Part shown: positions 50,779 to 60,263 of the stretch, piece after piece
Numbering within the stretch: position 1 is the stretch's first letter
Layout: each line of letters opens with the position of its first letter
Source of the DNA: Solibacillus sp. FSL W7-1464
GTDB taxonomy: Bacteria > Bacillota > Bacilli > Bacillales_A > Planococcaceae
Reading direction: 5' to 3'
Assembly: GCF_038004425.1 (NCBI RefSeq)
Contig: NZ_JBBORC010000001.1
Location: forward strand, 349,001 to 413,000
DNA: 64,000 nt
Made by a program: the position numbers and the translations under genes
Notes under the pieces: generated by a model
What the model was told of the DNA's origin: nothing
The model's database searches: none
The model's input: the letters and a program-made list of their open reading frames with translations, nothing else

Positions 50779-50809
50779 AAACGTTCATGATTATATGAAC
50801 GTTTTTTTT
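50779..50809 (+). terminator. Terminator of the double-GNAT gene
   Basis: AAACGTTCAT and ATGAACGTTT pair around GATTAT, followed by T-run. It covers the far-upstream ATG of the next open frame. Confidence 0.9.
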
Positions 50810-50923
50810 ATGCAAAAAAAGTACGATTATGAATGTTTTATTCGTTTTGAAGAGTCTTTAAACATGAATTATTCGAACGAAAGTATAGTGGAATTAGGCA
50901 ATTTTCAAGGAAGGGGGGATATT

Positions 50924-51511
50924 TTGAAAGTACTGATTGTTTCAATGTCTACTTTGTTTATTGATGCATTACAAATAGCGATTCAGGATAAGCGTCCGAC
51001 TTGGCAAGTAGATACTTATCCCATTCAAGCTCCTATATTTAATCAGACATTACTGAAAAAAATTAAAGAACAGTGTATTGATATTGTGGTGATTGAAACA
51101 ACTAATCAGCATTTCGCACTGATCATTGAAAGTTTAAAGAAAGTGAAGGGTCCCGAAATAGACATCATGCTTCTTGTAGATTCTAGAATGGGAGAAGTTT
51201 ACCATCACTTAAAGGATGAGGAGCGCTGGGCAAGTGTCACAAAAAATACAGGGCTGGACGAATTTTTATTGCTAATGGAATCTTTTAAAAGTAATACACC
51301 TCATTTAGTTGAGGTTTCTTTAAAAGAATTGGATAAAAAAATCCTGAAAGATTTAGCAGTAGGCCATACATTTGAATTTATTCAGCGTACAAGAGATTTA
51401 ACGGCTGAAGAGATTGATCAGGCCCTTCACCGGATTACCACGTATTTTAAAGTACCAAATTATATTGAGTCGATCAGTAAGGCATTTGAGCAGAAAATCA
51501 TTGCGTATTAA
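50924..51511 (+). CDS. Atypical LuxR/NarL-like receiver-type regulator
   Basis: A 195-residue protein from TTG 50924, with AAGGGGGG upstream; the frame opens at 50795, but that region is a terminator. The N-terminal half has receiver-like strands (LKVLIVSMSTLFIDALQIAI, DIVVIETTN, DIMLLVDSR, VTKNTGLDEFLLLM). The usual phospho-Asp position is Glu58. The C-terminal half (LKELDKKILKDLAVGHTFEFIQRTRDLTAEEIDQALHRITTYFKV) resembles a diverged LuxR helix-turn-helix. Probably a phosphorylation-independent regulator of the downstream NatAB-like operon. Confidence 0.65.
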   Translation: MKVLIVSMSTLFIDALQIAIQDKRPTWQVDTYPIQAPIFNQTLLKKIKEQCIDIVVIETTNQHFALIIESLKKVKGPEIDIMLLVDSRMGEVYHHLKDEERWASVTKNTGLDEFLLLMESFKSNTPHLVEVSLKELDKKILKDLAVGHTFEFIQRTRDLTAEEIDQALHRITTYFKVPNYIESISKAFEQKIIAY

Positions 51512-51532
51512 TCATATAAGGAGGCAAATAAA

Positions 51533-51610
51533 ATGAAAAACATTTTAAGGGCTGTAGTTGGAGTAGTTATTGGGGTCCTCGTTATTTCTATTGTAAAGAT
51601 GTTCAGTTAG
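51533..51610 (+). CDS. 25-codon hydrophobic micro-ORF before natA
   Basis: ATG 51533 follows a perfect AAGGAGG at an ideal distance. The ORF encodes 25 residues: basic start (MKNILR), one 16-residue hydrophobic segment rich in Val, Ile and Gly, and a short KMFS end. It lies between the regulator and the ABC ATPase, 16 bases before the ATPase start. It could be a single-helix subunit, a regulator of the transporter or a short secreted signal for the sensor kinase. Translation is not proved. Confidence 0.6.
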   Translation: MKNILRAVVGVVIGVLVISIVKMFS

Positions 51611-51626
51611 GAGGGAGATTTGCATA

Positions 51627-52517
51627 ATGACATTTCAGATTCAAAATTTAAGTAAAAACTTTGGTGGTAAAAAAGCGGTGAACAATATTTCAATTCACTT
51701 AGAAGAAGGGCAAATCCTCGGCATGCTAGGTAGAAATGGCGCTGGAAAAACAACAACCATTCGAATGATGTTAGAACTGATTCCTAAAGACAGTGGAAAA
51801 ATCTTATGGAAAGGAAAACCTTTCTCCAAGAAAAATTTAAAAATAGGTTACTTACCGGAGGAACGTGGACTATATGCAAAAATGAACGTTTTAGATCAGA
51901 TCATCTACTTTGGTATGTTGGAAGGTATGAGCAAAAAAGAGGCGAAAAGAGAGGCACTAAAGTGGTTGGAAAAGCTTGAAATCTCTTATGCGGCAAAAAA
52001 GCGTACCGAACAATTATCGAAAGGGAACCAGCAAAAAGTACAATTAATTACGGCAATTATACATGACCCGAATTTTATCATTTTAGATGAGCCTTTCAGC
52101 GGGTTAGACCCTGTTAATGCAGATATGTTGAAAAGCGTCGTAAAAGAATTGATTGCTAAAAAGAAAACAATTATTTTCTGTAGTCATCAAATGGAACAGG
52201 TTGAATCTTTCTGCAGCCAAATCTGTATTTTAAAGGAAGGGAACCTGATTGTTTCTGATGAGTTAGCGAATGTTAAGAGTTCCTATGATTATCGCTACTT
52301 GGAACTGGAAACATCGGCTGCTGACTTGAAGGATTACCTTATGCTTAAACAATATGAATTTACTGAGGAAAACAACCGGTATAAGTTAAAAATTCCGAGA
52401 AGCGAAAAAATATATCAGCTCATTCAGGAGTTCGGAGAGAAATTCGAGCTGAATGGGATTTCATTAAAAGAGCCGAGCCTGCATGAAATCTTTATTGAAC
52501 GGACAGGAGGGATGTAA
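51627..52517 (+). CDS. NatA-like ABC transporter ATP-binding protein
   Basis: A 296-residue ATPase with Walker A GRNGAGKTT, the drug-exporter-type signature LSKGNQQK, Walker B FIILDEPFSGLDP, and the His switch FCSHQMEQVE. A roughly 70-residue C-terminal DUF4162-type domain (YLELETSAADLKDYL...) is typical of NatA. Linked without a gap to the NatB-like permease (52518). In B. subtilis NatAB exports Na+; other substrates, such as peptides, are possible here. Confidence 0.92.
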   Translation: MTFQIQNLSKNFGGKKAVNNISIHLEEGQILGMLGRNGAGKTTTIRMMLELIPKDSGKILWKGKPFSKKNLKIGYLPEERGLYAKMNVLDQIIYFGMLEGMSKKEAKREALKWLEKLEISYAAKKRTEQLSKGNQQKVQLITAIIHDPNFIILDEPFSGLDPVNADMLKSVVKELIAKKKTIIFCSHQMEQVESFCSQICILKEGNLIVSDELANVKSSYDYRYLELETSAADLKDYLMLKQYEFTEENNRYKLKIPRSEKIYQLIQEFGEKFELNGISLKEPSLHEIFIERTGGM

Positions 52518-53720
52518 TTGCGTAACTTCAGTATTGTATTCAGCACTGTTTTCAAAGAAGCTGTTAAAACTAAAGCATATGTGTATATTACGCTCGGTCT
52601 GCTTGTGCTAAGTGTACTGCTCTTTGCATCCCCAACGATTTTGAGCAAATTCGTGAAGGATAGCTCGGAAGAAACATATAAACTCGTCAATCGTACATCT
52701 TTGGGATTAACTGAACAAGATCTTGCCAAAGTAGATGGGAATTGGGAGATTGTAAACGATGCAAGGATAGAAAAGCTAAAAGAAGAGATTAAATCAGAAG
52801 AACTGGCAGGATTCTTTGTGTTGGAAGATCGAGTGGATATGATGCAGCTGAATATTTTTATGCCAGAATTGAACAATGAACTACTGCTCATGTTAGAATC
52901 CTATATTGAACAAAAGAGAGTGGCATCTATTGTAGAAGCTCAATCCATTCATCCGACGGTTGTTCAGGCACTAAACGCCCCATTACAGACAAGCTTTGGA
53001 TCATTATATGAAACAGAGCCAAATGCCTTACTTATTGTCTATGGATTGATTGCAATTATGTTTTTGGCCATTTCTATTTACGGGAATAATGTTGCAACAG
53101 CAATTGCGTCTGAAAAATCTTCCCGAGTTATGGAAGTCATGATTACAAAGGTAACGCCAGTACCGATGATGTATGGGAAAATTTTAGGCATTGGTCTAGC
53201 AAGCTTAGCGCAATTATTCATCTTTATCGGAGGCCTCCTATTATGGGCAAACTTAGGTATTTTTGAGATTCCTGAAGGGTCGTTTGTACAGACTGTAATT
53301 GAGACAATTACGTGGGGGACAGCCGCATATATCCTCATTTTCTTCATCATTGGGTACTTCATCTATGCGACATTATTTGCTATTGTAGGATCGATGGTAG
53401 GTCGTCCGGATGATTTATCGAGCGCAACAATGCCAATTGTAATTTTATTGATGGCGAGTTTGACAGTAGAAATATTGTTTGTCATGGATTATCCGGAAGG
53501 CACTTTGACAAAAGTAACTTCGTACATTCCATTTACAGCACCAATGAGTGTACTGATCCGTATTGTCTATAATACGATTGCGCCGGGAGAAATTATTATT
53601 TCAATATTGGTTATGATTTTATTTATTGGAGTATTTGCCGGTATAGCTGCGAAAATATATCCAAAGGGTGTTCTAAAATCAGATAGTTTAACATTTAAAC
53701 AATTACTTCAATTTAAATGA
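52518..53720 (+). CDS. NatB-like ABC-2 permease
   Basis: A 400-residue membrane protein starting at TTG 52518 immediately after natA. Helix 1 (about 20-42), a roughly 130-residue outer loop (SEETYKLVNRTSLGLTEQDL...), then five to six helices from about 175. ATAIASEKSSRVMEVMITKVTPVPMMYGKILGIG is the hallmark of the NatB/YhaP group of ABC-2 permeases. GRPDDLSSATMPIVI is also diagnostic. It partners the ATPase. Confidence 0.92.
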   Translation: MRNFSIVFSTVFKEAVKTKAYVYITLGLLVLSVLLFASPTILSKFVKDSSEETYKLVNRTSLGLTEQDLAKVDGNWEIVNDARIEKLKEEIKSEELAGFFVLEDRVDMMQLNIFMPELNNELLLMLESYIEQKRVASIVEAQSIHPTVVQALNAPLQTSFGSLYETEPNALLIVYGLIAIMFLAISIYGNNVATAIASEKSSRVMEVMITKVTPVPMMYGKILGIGLASLAQLFIFIGGLLLWANLGIFEIPEGSFVQTVIETITWGTAAYILIFFIIGYFIYATLFAIVGSMVGRPDDLSSATMPIVILLMASLTVEILFVMDYPEGTLTKVTSYIPFTAPMSVLIRIVYNTIAPGEIIISILVMILFIGVFAGIAAKIYPKGVLKSDSLTFKQLLQFK

Positions 53721-53758
53721 TAGTTGTTAGCGTTCCAATATTTTGCAACGTTTTAAGA

Positions 53759-53798
53759 GTTTTCTCAAAGGCTAAACCAGCTTTCGGGAAGACTTTTT
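53759..53798 (+). terminator. Imperfect terminator after natB
   Basis: AGTTTTCTCAAAGGCT pairs imperfectly with AGCTTTCGGGAAGACT, then TTTTT. Confidence 0.55.
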
Positions 53799-53815
53799 AA
53801 TTTCATGTATTAGTA

Positions 53816-53821
53816 TATAAT
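53816..53821 (+). promoter_or_regulatory. -10 box of the natK-like gene
   Basis: A consensus TATAAT stands 36 bases before the GTG start, with no clear -35. It indicates a promoter separate from natAB. Confidence 0.5.
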
Positions 53822-53856
53822 GGATATAAAGTAAATTTATAACGGAGTGTAAATGA

Positions 53857-55155
53857 GTGGACGGACTAACTATTGAAGCAATCATATTATTTCTTATTCA
53901 ATACTTGATGCTACTATTTTTTAACACATATGTATTAGACTTGTCATGGTCAAAAAAACAATTACTCACGATTGTATTAATTATATTTTTACCTACTTCT
54001 ATATTGTTTCAATTTATTGGTGCAATATCGATTCTATACTATTTAGCCATTTTCACATGGATGATTTATCGGAAAAACCGAGTAGTTATTCATATTTTCC
54101 ATTCGTTAGTAGCCCTTATTTTTTTAGTCATTTCAGATAATATTTCAAGTATAGTGACTTTTCATTTGCTTGGTAGAATCGGCAATGATCAACTGACATT
54201 ATTCAGCTATATATCATTATTCATCCTATTGGGCATTCTATTTGCTTTTTGTTATAAACGCATTGCAAATTTAATTAATAGGTGGGTATTCCACCGTGTT
54301 GTCTCTTATATACTCGTGTTCCTTGGTTTTGTTGCAGTAGTTTTTATGTATATCAATATTATGAAAATTGACCATGGAAATTTTAATGAGAGCGTCCAGG
54401 ATAATTTGGTAATGTTTCTAACTTATGTAGCGATACTGACAATCAGTATTACTACCATTGTCTTTCTTGCGTTTAAACAATTCAAAATGGAGCAACGTGA
54501 ACAGCAGATAAATAACTTTGAATCATATGTAGCGTCACTTGAACAAATTAATCAGGATATGCGTAAGTTTAAACATGATTACATCAATATTTTAACTTCT
54601 TTACGTATCTTTATTGATGATAAAAACTATGATGGCCTCCATACATATTTTTACGAATACATATTAGAAGCGAGTCATCAGGAACAGTTGAATCAGCACT
54701 CGATGATGGTATTGAATAACCTGAAAATCAATAGTTTAAAAGGGTTATTAACGACAAAGATTTTACAAGCTCAATCCCACCAAGTTCCGTTTCATATTGA
54801 GATTGTGGAAGAAATCACTGATATCCCGGTAGACCCAATTGTTTTAAACCGTATGGTAGGGATTCTGCTGGACAATGCAATCGAAGCAGCAAGAGAAACT
54901 GAAGATGGAGAAGTACGTGCAGCCTTTATTCATATGAAAGATGCGATTTTATTAGTCGTAACTAACAAATTTAATGAATCAACAAATATAAAAGTACATG
55001 AAATTTACAAAGAAGGCTTTTCAACAAAGGGAGAAAATCGAGGACTGGGCTTAGCTAATTTACGTCAAATGAAAAACAATTTAAAAAATGTTAGTTTAAA
55101 CACAAAAATTAGCCCGCCTTATTTTATTCAGGAAATTGAGTTTAAAAAGGGGTAG
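53857..55155 (+). CDS. GHKL-type sensor histidine kinase (NatK/AgrC-like)
   Basis: A 432-residue protein, GTG start. Six N-terminal helices (about 10-205) form a peptide-sensing-type membrane domain. The coiled linker leads to the HPK10 phospho-acceptor in FKHDYINILTSL (His240), the N-box MVGILLDNAIEAA and the G-box STKGENRGLGLANLRQMKNNL. This is the AgrC/ComD/NatK class, which pairs with LytTR regulators. It sits just after NatAB, as in B. subtilis natKR-natAB. A peptide or ionic stimulus is possible. Confidence 0.9.
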   Translation: MDGLTIEAIILFLIQYLMLLFFNTYVLDLSWSKKQLLTIVLIIFLPTSILFQFIGAISILYYLAIFTWMIYRKNRVVIHIFHSLVALIFLVISDNISSIVTFHLLGRIGNDQLTLFSYISLFILLGILFAFCYKRIANLINRWVFHRVVSYILVFLGFVAVVFMYINIMKIDHGNFNESVQDNLVMFLTYVAILTISITTIVFLAFKQFKMEQREQQINNFESYVASLEQINQDMRKFKHDYINILTSLRIFIDDKNYDGLHTYFYEYILEASHQEQLNQHSMMVLNNLKINSLKGLLTTKILQAQSHQVPFHIEIVEEITDIPVDPIVLNRMVGILLDNAIEAARETEDGEVRAAFIHMKDAILLVVTNKFNESTNIKVHEIYKEGFSTKGENRGLGLANLRQMKNNLKNVSLNTKISPPYFIQEIEFKKG

Positions 55156-55160
55156 ATTAG

Positions 55161-55895
55161 ATGGATATAGTTATTTGTGAAGATGATCGATTTCAATTGG
55201 ATAGAACGAAAGAAATAATTGAGAACTTCGCCATGATGGAAGATAACGGCATGAAAGTAGTACTTGCAACTACGAATCCACATGATGTTGTCTCATTTTT
55301 AGAAAACGAAAAGGCGGATTGTTATTTTTTGGATATAGATTTAAAAGACGAAATTACTGGGATTACATTAGGAAGCAAAATTCGAGAGGATGATCCAGTT
55401 GCTAGCTTAGTGTATATTACAACACATGCTGAAATGAGCTTTCTTACCTTTATCTATAAACTGGCAGCATTAGATTTTATTATTAAAGACAATACGAATA
55501 CGTTAAAGGAAAAGATACTATCCACTTTAAAAGAAGCTCATCGACGCTATTTAAAATTAGGCGAACAAGAAAGCGTTCAAAAACTGCAGATCAAAACTAC
55601 GGGACGTACTTATACTATCGATTTCCAAAATATTTACTTTTTCGAAGCATCTTCGGATTCGCATAAAGTGATATTGCATTTGGAAAATGAACATATTGAA
55701 TTTTACGGTCGTTTAAAAAATTATGAAGGGCTACATCCCGATCTTTACCGCTGCCATAAATCTTTTATAGTGAATAAAAGTAAGATTACAAACATTGATT
55801 CAAAAGAAAGATCTATTATGTTAGATAATGGTGAAATTTGCTATGCATCCGCAAGGCTGATTAAAGGTTTATTGAAGGAAACTGTTATAACTTGA
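55161..55895 (+). CDS. LytTR-type response regulator (NatR/AgrA-like)
   Basis: A 244-residue protein. The receiver domain (1-125) has ICEDDRFQLD and the phospho-acceptor Asp58 in FLDIDLKDE. The C-terminal LytTR DNA-binding domain (about 145-240) has IKTTGRTYTIDFQNIYFFEASSDSHKVILH, YRCHKSFIVNKSKI and GEICYASARLIK. Five bases follow the kinase stop. It probably activates natAB and may answer the 25-residue ORF if that is a signal. Confidence 0.93.
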   Translation: MDIVICEDDRFQLDRTKEIIENFAMMEDNGMKVVLATTNPHDVVSFLENEKADCYFLDIDLKDEITGITLGSKIREDDPVASLVYITTHAEMSFLTFIYKLAALDFIIKDNTNTLKEKILSTLKEAHRRYLKLGEQESVQKLQIKTTGRTYTIDFQNIYFFEASSDSHKVILHLENEHIEFYGRLKNYEGLHPDLYRCHKSFIVNKSKITNIDSKERSIMLDNGEICYASARLIKGLLKETVIT

Positions 55896-56038
55896 AGGGA
55901 TTTTGATTAAATTTTTAATTTATGAAGATGGCCTCTTTGTGCGTAGTTACGGCGTCTGCCACTGTAAGCGCCGACTTTATAGCGTAACGGGATAAAGCAG
56001 GGCACAATAGATTTAGCGAATTCTCATGCCACAATAAA

Positions 56039-56084
56039 AGCAGCAGTAAAGGCGCATCGTTTACGGTGTGCCTTTATTGCTGCT
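56039..56084. terminator. Long hairpin between the natR-like and helD genes
   Basis: AGCAGCAGTAAAGGCGCA and TGTGCCTTTATTGCTGCT pair almost fully around a 10-base loop, between convergent genes. Confidence 0.7.
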
Positions 56085-56176
56085 ATGCGGCTTTCTTCAA
56101 AATATATTGGAATTAAATAAGAAACTATATGAGAACACTCTTTAATCTTTGAAGAAAAAGACGCATGTTGCTTCAC

Positions 56177-58399
56177 TCACTTCATCAAAAAAGCCTTTTT
56201 CGATGGACCGATCAGATAAAGCTCATGCATGGCACGGGTTAAGGCAACATACAGCAGTTTCCGGTCAAGAGGGTTGTCATCATACGGTGTGTCAAATGAC
56301 GTCAGAATAACCGCATCAAACTCTAAACCTTTTGCCAAATGACTTGGGATGACAAGAAGTTTTTGCTGGTCGATTGCTGAATTTTCATCGAGCAGCTGAG
56401 CAGGGATATCCGACTCCTCAAGCTGTTCTATTAACTGAACCGCTTCCTCAGTTGTTTTACAAATGAGTGCAATGGATTGATGCTGATTGTCGCGAATTTT
56501 TACAAGCACGTCTTGAATAATAGCGGCATCAAAATGTTCTGCGGTGATAAATTGCGGTACTTTCCCATGACGGACAACCGGTTCAACAAGCGGTAAATCC
56601 TCATTCATTTGCATCAGGATTTCATTGGCGACATCCATTATTTCAATGGTTGTCCGGTAGCTTTTTTGAAGAGTAGCATACGTTGCGCGCGGGAATAGAG
56701 AGAGCACGGGCTGCCAGTCTGTCAGTGACCGGTAGCTGTGGATTCCTTGTGCCAGATCTCCAACCATTGTGAACATATCCGTTTCAAGGCCTGCTTTTAG
56801 TGCTGCAAGCTGAAAATAGCTGTAGTCCTGCACTTCATCGATAAAAACAACGCGCATTTTCCATTTGTCATCAATGCCTTTAATCTTGGCCTGTAAAAAG
56901 TAAAGGGCCGCCAAATCCTCCAAGACCCAACGTTCTTTCTGATGCGCTTTTATAAAATGTGCGATTTCTTCCAAAGACCATTCAGGAGCAATTTCACCCA
57001 ATAAATTACGATTCGTCAAAAGCTCACGGTACAGCTGCTTCACTTTCACTTTCATAAATTTCATCATATAGACTGTTGCAACGGATTTTGCTTCCTGTTT
57101 AATTTTTGGAACGCGGGCATCCCGTTCATCGATCAGTTTTGTTACTGTACGACGGCGTTTCTCCGCATCTCGCATGCCATTCAGTGCACGGCCGATTGCA
57201 TCTTCATAGCGCGTATTCAGTGTCGAGAGCACAGCTGCCGTTTTCCGCTTCACCTCTGTTTGAATTACCTTTTTAATACGCTCAAGCCGTTTCTCGACAG
57301 GCATATAATGAAATTCAACCAAAAACAGCTTTCGTAAATGCTCGCCTTTCATAATGCGGTATTTTTCAATGAATACATCATCAAACAATGCGGCAAGCTG
57401 CTGTTCATGGTGTTCGATATAGCGGTTCATCATAAGCTCATAAAATGGACTGCCTTTTGTTTTTGAAATTATGGCATTTTCTTGCTGTACGGAAGGGTTC
57501 GCAATGAGCTGCTCGAGTTGTTCATTCGGATTTTGCAGTTTTAATTTCAGATTCAGTGCATCAAGCACATATTGCGCATACGTTGTCTGGCAAATTTTAT
57601 CGACGCCAAGCTCCGGTAATACATCGGCAATATAGTCGATAAATAACCGGTTTGGAGCAAGAATCATCAACTGTTCGGGATTGAAATGCTCGCCCATAGT
57701 GTAAAGGAAATACGAAATCCGGTGCAGGGCAATCGTTGTTTTACCTGAACCTGCTGCACCTTGTACAAGGATTGGCTGACGAAGATGTGCGCGAATAATT
57801 TCATTTTGTTCTTTCTGGATCGTAGAGACGATTTCAGTTAACCGGACATCGGCTTTTCCTTCAAGCGCTTCTTGCAGGAGTTCATCATTTGTTGTTAGAT
57901 CGACGTCACGGTAATTGATCAGCTTGCCGTTTTCAATTTTATATTGGCGCTTGGCAAACAAATGACCGGAATGTGTTTCATCCCGGACATCATAAGAAAT
58001 ATCGCCAAGGCGGCCATCGTAATAGACGTTTGCGACAGGGGAGCGCCAGTCAACGATAATCGGTTCATGGGTCTCACTATGGAAAAGTGAAGTCTTTCCG
58101 ATATAAAGAAACTCCTCGTTTTCGTTTTCACGCTGGAAATGGATTCGTGCAAAATACGGTTTTTGGCGAATCGCTTCCAAACCTTCTTTTTGATTACGGG
58201 CAAGTTCGAAAAAACGTGTATTCATTAAAATATTCAGGAAGCTGTCACTGGAGTCCAAATATTCCACATTGGCCATCGCAGTACGGATATTTTCCTGTGC
58301 CGTTTCAATATCTCTTTTTGAGCTATTTAAAATCTGGTCCATATAATGGATCGTTTCGTGCAGGCGCTGTTGTTCCTGCTTAAAATCTTGAGCTGTCAT
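56177..58399 (-). CDS. helD: HelD, RNA-polymerase-recycling UvrD-like ATPase
   Basis: A 740-residue superfamily-1 protein. The N-terminal coiled coil (about 1-60) that enters the polymerase secondary channel precedes IVDWRSPVANVYYDGRLGDI (the conserved HelD-specific block). Walker A QGAAGSGKTT is at residues 213-222, and MRVVFIDEVQDYSYFQL carries Walker B. Later motifs include MFTMVGDLAQGIHSY, LQKSYRTTIEIMDVANEI, LAKGLEFDAVIL and KLLYVALTRAMHELYL. It removes stalled RNA polymerase from DNA. Length matches Bacillus HelD. It stands 20 bases after the DUF2804 gene. Confidence 0.93.
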   Translation of the reverse strand: MTAQDFKQEQQRLHETIHYMDQILNSSKRDIETAQENIRTAMANVEYLDSSDSFLNILMNTRFFELARNQKEGLEAIRQKPYFARIHFQRENENEEFLYIGKTSLFHSETHEPIIVDWRSPVANVYYDGRLGDISYDVRDETHSGHLFAKRQYKIENGKLINYRDVDLTTNDELLQEALEGKADVRLTEIVSTIQKEQNEIIRAHLRQPILVQGAAGSGKTTIALHRISYFLYTMGEHFNPEQLMILAPNRLFIDYIADVLPELGVDKICQTTYAQYVLDALNLKLKLQNPNEQLEQLIANPSVQQENAIISKTKGSPFYELMMNRYIEHHEQQLAALFDDVFIEKYRIMKGEHLRKLFLVEFHYMPVEKRLERIKKVIQTEVKRKTAAVLSTLNTRYEDAIGRALNGMRDAEKRRRTVTKLIDERDARVPKIKQEAKSVATVYMMKFMKVKVKQLYRELLTNRNLLGEIAPEWSLEEIAHFIKAHQKERWVLEDLAALYFLQAKIKGIDDKWKMRVVFIDEVQDYSYFQLAALKAGLETDMFTMVGDLAQGIHSYRSLTDWQPVLSLFPRATYATLQKSYRTTIEIMDVANEILMQMNEDLPLVEPVVRHGKVPQFITAEHFDAAIIQDVLVKIRDNQHQSIALICKTTEEAVQLIEQLEESDIPAQLLDENSAIDQQKLLVIPSHLAKGLEFDAVILTSFDTPYDDNPLDRKLLYVALTRAMHELYLIGPSKKAFLMK

Positions 58400-58419
58400 T
58401 AAAATTTCCCCCTAACGCG

Positions 58420-59445
58420 TTACCACTTTGCAACATGTTCTTCAATGCAGCCAAGCATTTGCTGGATTTGCAGTGTTTTGCCATCATCGAGCTGAATAAA
58501 TCCATCGTAATATCCGACCATCTGGTGAACAGAGGAAACGATGAGCTTCGCATTCGTTTCTGCCACACGTTCAAAAAATGGTGTGAAAGTTAAGTTGACG
58601 CGACCGCTAAATTTCGTTTTGATCGTCCACGGATGCATGAAATTAGTGCGATCATAGTGAAACAGAACATCTTCATGAATTTTCGTCATTTGACCATCGA
58701 TAAAGATGGCATTTTCGGTCATGCCTGTCCCATCCGTCCACTTACCGCCAAAGTTTAAACCGATCCGCTGACCACGAACGCGCTGTGAAGCCATGCCCCA
58801 GTTCCATGTTGCTTCACGTGGCCAAACACCGCGGCCGTAATCGAGTACAGCAAAGCTTTCTTCCGGTGTGAACGTAAAGGTGCGATTTCCGATTTTTACC
58901 GTTCCCGAAGTTGGTAATGTGTGATGTTTCGCCGTAAATTGAAATGTACGTCGATTCCATGGAATGACTACATTGAGGGAATCATCGTCTTTCGGATGTG
59001 CTATTGTGAGCTCTGCGTGTAAAGGGTCACCATCAAAATCAGGCGCGGTTACTGTTAAATGGGTCTCGCGGTTGAAGTATGTAAGTTGAATGGACATTTC
59101 AGTATTTTTGTAGTGAATTGTTTCCAGTACTTGTGTCGGCATTTTTACTTTTGCCCCAAGCGGAATTAAAATTGTTTTTTCAAAGTAACGTTGTGTTTCA
59201 TATTCGAGGAAATAAACAAAGCATACAGCCGCGTAATCCATATGACTGATTGTCGCGGAAAATAAAATCTCCTCGCCATATACACACCAGTAATTCCATT
59301 TTTTCTTGCGCATAAAATGCCCTGACAAATTACTGTCGATAATAGGTCTTCTTGCAAAACCGATTGCTTCCGGATTTAGATTCCCTTTTTTATCGCAAAG
59401 GGCTATAGGAAGAAAAATTTCCCTTTCTGCATGTTGTGTCATCAT
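58420..59445 (-). CDS. DUF2804 family protein
   Basis: A 341-residue soluble protein. Blocks include GFARRPIIDSNLSGHFMRKKKWNYWCVYGEE, FAVLDYGRGVWPREATWNWGMASQRVRGQRIGLNFGGKWTDGTGMTENAIFIDG, and LIVSSVHQMVGYYDGFIQLDDG. These match DUF2804, a large beta-sandwich family distantly like lipocalin/AttH folds, with unknown function. It lies just upstream of helD on the minus strand and may be cotranscribed. Confidence 0.88.
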   Translation of the reverse strand: MMTQHAEREIFLPIALCDKKGNLNPEAIGFARRPIIDSNLSGHFMRKKKWNYWCVYGEEILFSATISHMDYAAVCFVYFLEYETQRYFEKTILIPLGAKVKMPTQVLETIHYKNTEMSIQLTYFNRETHLTVTAPDFDGDPLHAELTIAHPKDDDSLNVVIPWNRRTFQFTAKHHTLPTSGTVKIGNRTFTFTPEESFAVLDYGRGVWPREATWNWGMASQRVRGQRIGLNFGGKWTDGTGMTENAIFIDGQMTKIHEDVLFHYDRTNFMHPWTIKTKFSGRVNLTFTPFFERVAETNAKLIVSSVHQMVGYYDGFIQLDDGKTLQIQQMLGCIEEHVAKW

Positions 59446-59585
59446 AATTCCCCCTAACTATTTCATAATTCCGATAAAATAATTGTAGCAGACATTTACA
59501 AAAACAGGGGATTTTTGCTCTACATTCACAACACTTTCATAATTAGAAAGTACTCGACATACGCTGTGAAAAAAGGAGAAGATCG

Positions 59586-60080
59586 TTGCCTACTTATAAT
59601 CGGGATGCTGCTGTTGCTTATGCAAATAGATGGTGGGACAGCTTTAACCCGGAATATCCGGTATTTCGGGATGACTGCACGAATTTTATTTCCCAGTGTT
59701 TACGTGCTGGAGGGGCTCCAATGCGGGGGGCACCGAATCGGGGGCAAGGCTGGTGGATGATCGGGCAACCGGAGCGCTGGAGTTATAGCTGGTCTGTTGC
59801 ACACTCTCTTCGCTGGTATTTGGAGACATCCACGCAGGGCTTACGCGCGACAAGGGTAAACTCGGCTAGTGAACTGCAGCTTGGGGATGTTATTTTTTAT
59901 GATTTTACGGGGGATGGCCGTATCGATCACAGTACAATTGTGACGCGCATCAAGCAGGGGGTTCCGTATGTAAATGCCCATACATCCAACAGCAGTGACC
60001 GCCTCTATACGTATGAAGATTCCACAGCCTATACCCCGAACATGCAGTATTACTATTTCCATATAGCGGATGAATTTTGA
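59586..60080 (+). CDS. Amidase-6-like (CHAP-related) protein
   Basis: A 164-residue protein from TTG 59586 behind AAGGAG. The opening [40 protein letters not shown] carries the candidate catalytic Cys (DDCTNF), typical of the amidase_6 family (NlpC/P60-like papain fold). [21 protein letters not shown] supplies the catalytic His, and [11 protein letters not shown] the third residue. No signal peptide is seen, although the family acts on cell wall. Divergent from DUF2804. Confidence 0.85.
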   Translation: MPTYNRDAAVAYANRWWDSFNPEYPVFRDDCTNFISQCLRAGGAPMRGAPNRGQGWWMIGQPERWSYSWSVAHSLRWYLETSTQGLRATRVNSASELQLGDVIFYDFTGDGRIDHSTIVTRIKQGVPYVNAHTSNSSDRLYTYEDSTAYTPNMQYYYFHIADEF

Positions 60081-60263
60081 GGGTGCTTATGGGGGAGGAG
60101 AGGTGAACTAAGCGGAGTTTTTCCACTTTTTAAAGCTGATGGAGTACCATATTGTGGTAGCCTGACTAATAATGAGTCTTTTTAATAAATTCCCTCAGTG
60201 TAATATATTAAATATAGATTATTCATGCTAATGTAATAGTAGTAATTGAAGGAGGATTTGGCG

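Noticed and set aside
50795-50923. N-terminal extension of the receiver-like regulator ORF
   Set aside because: The first ATG lies in the terminator of the GNAT gene and has no ribosome site. TTG 50924 has a strong one.
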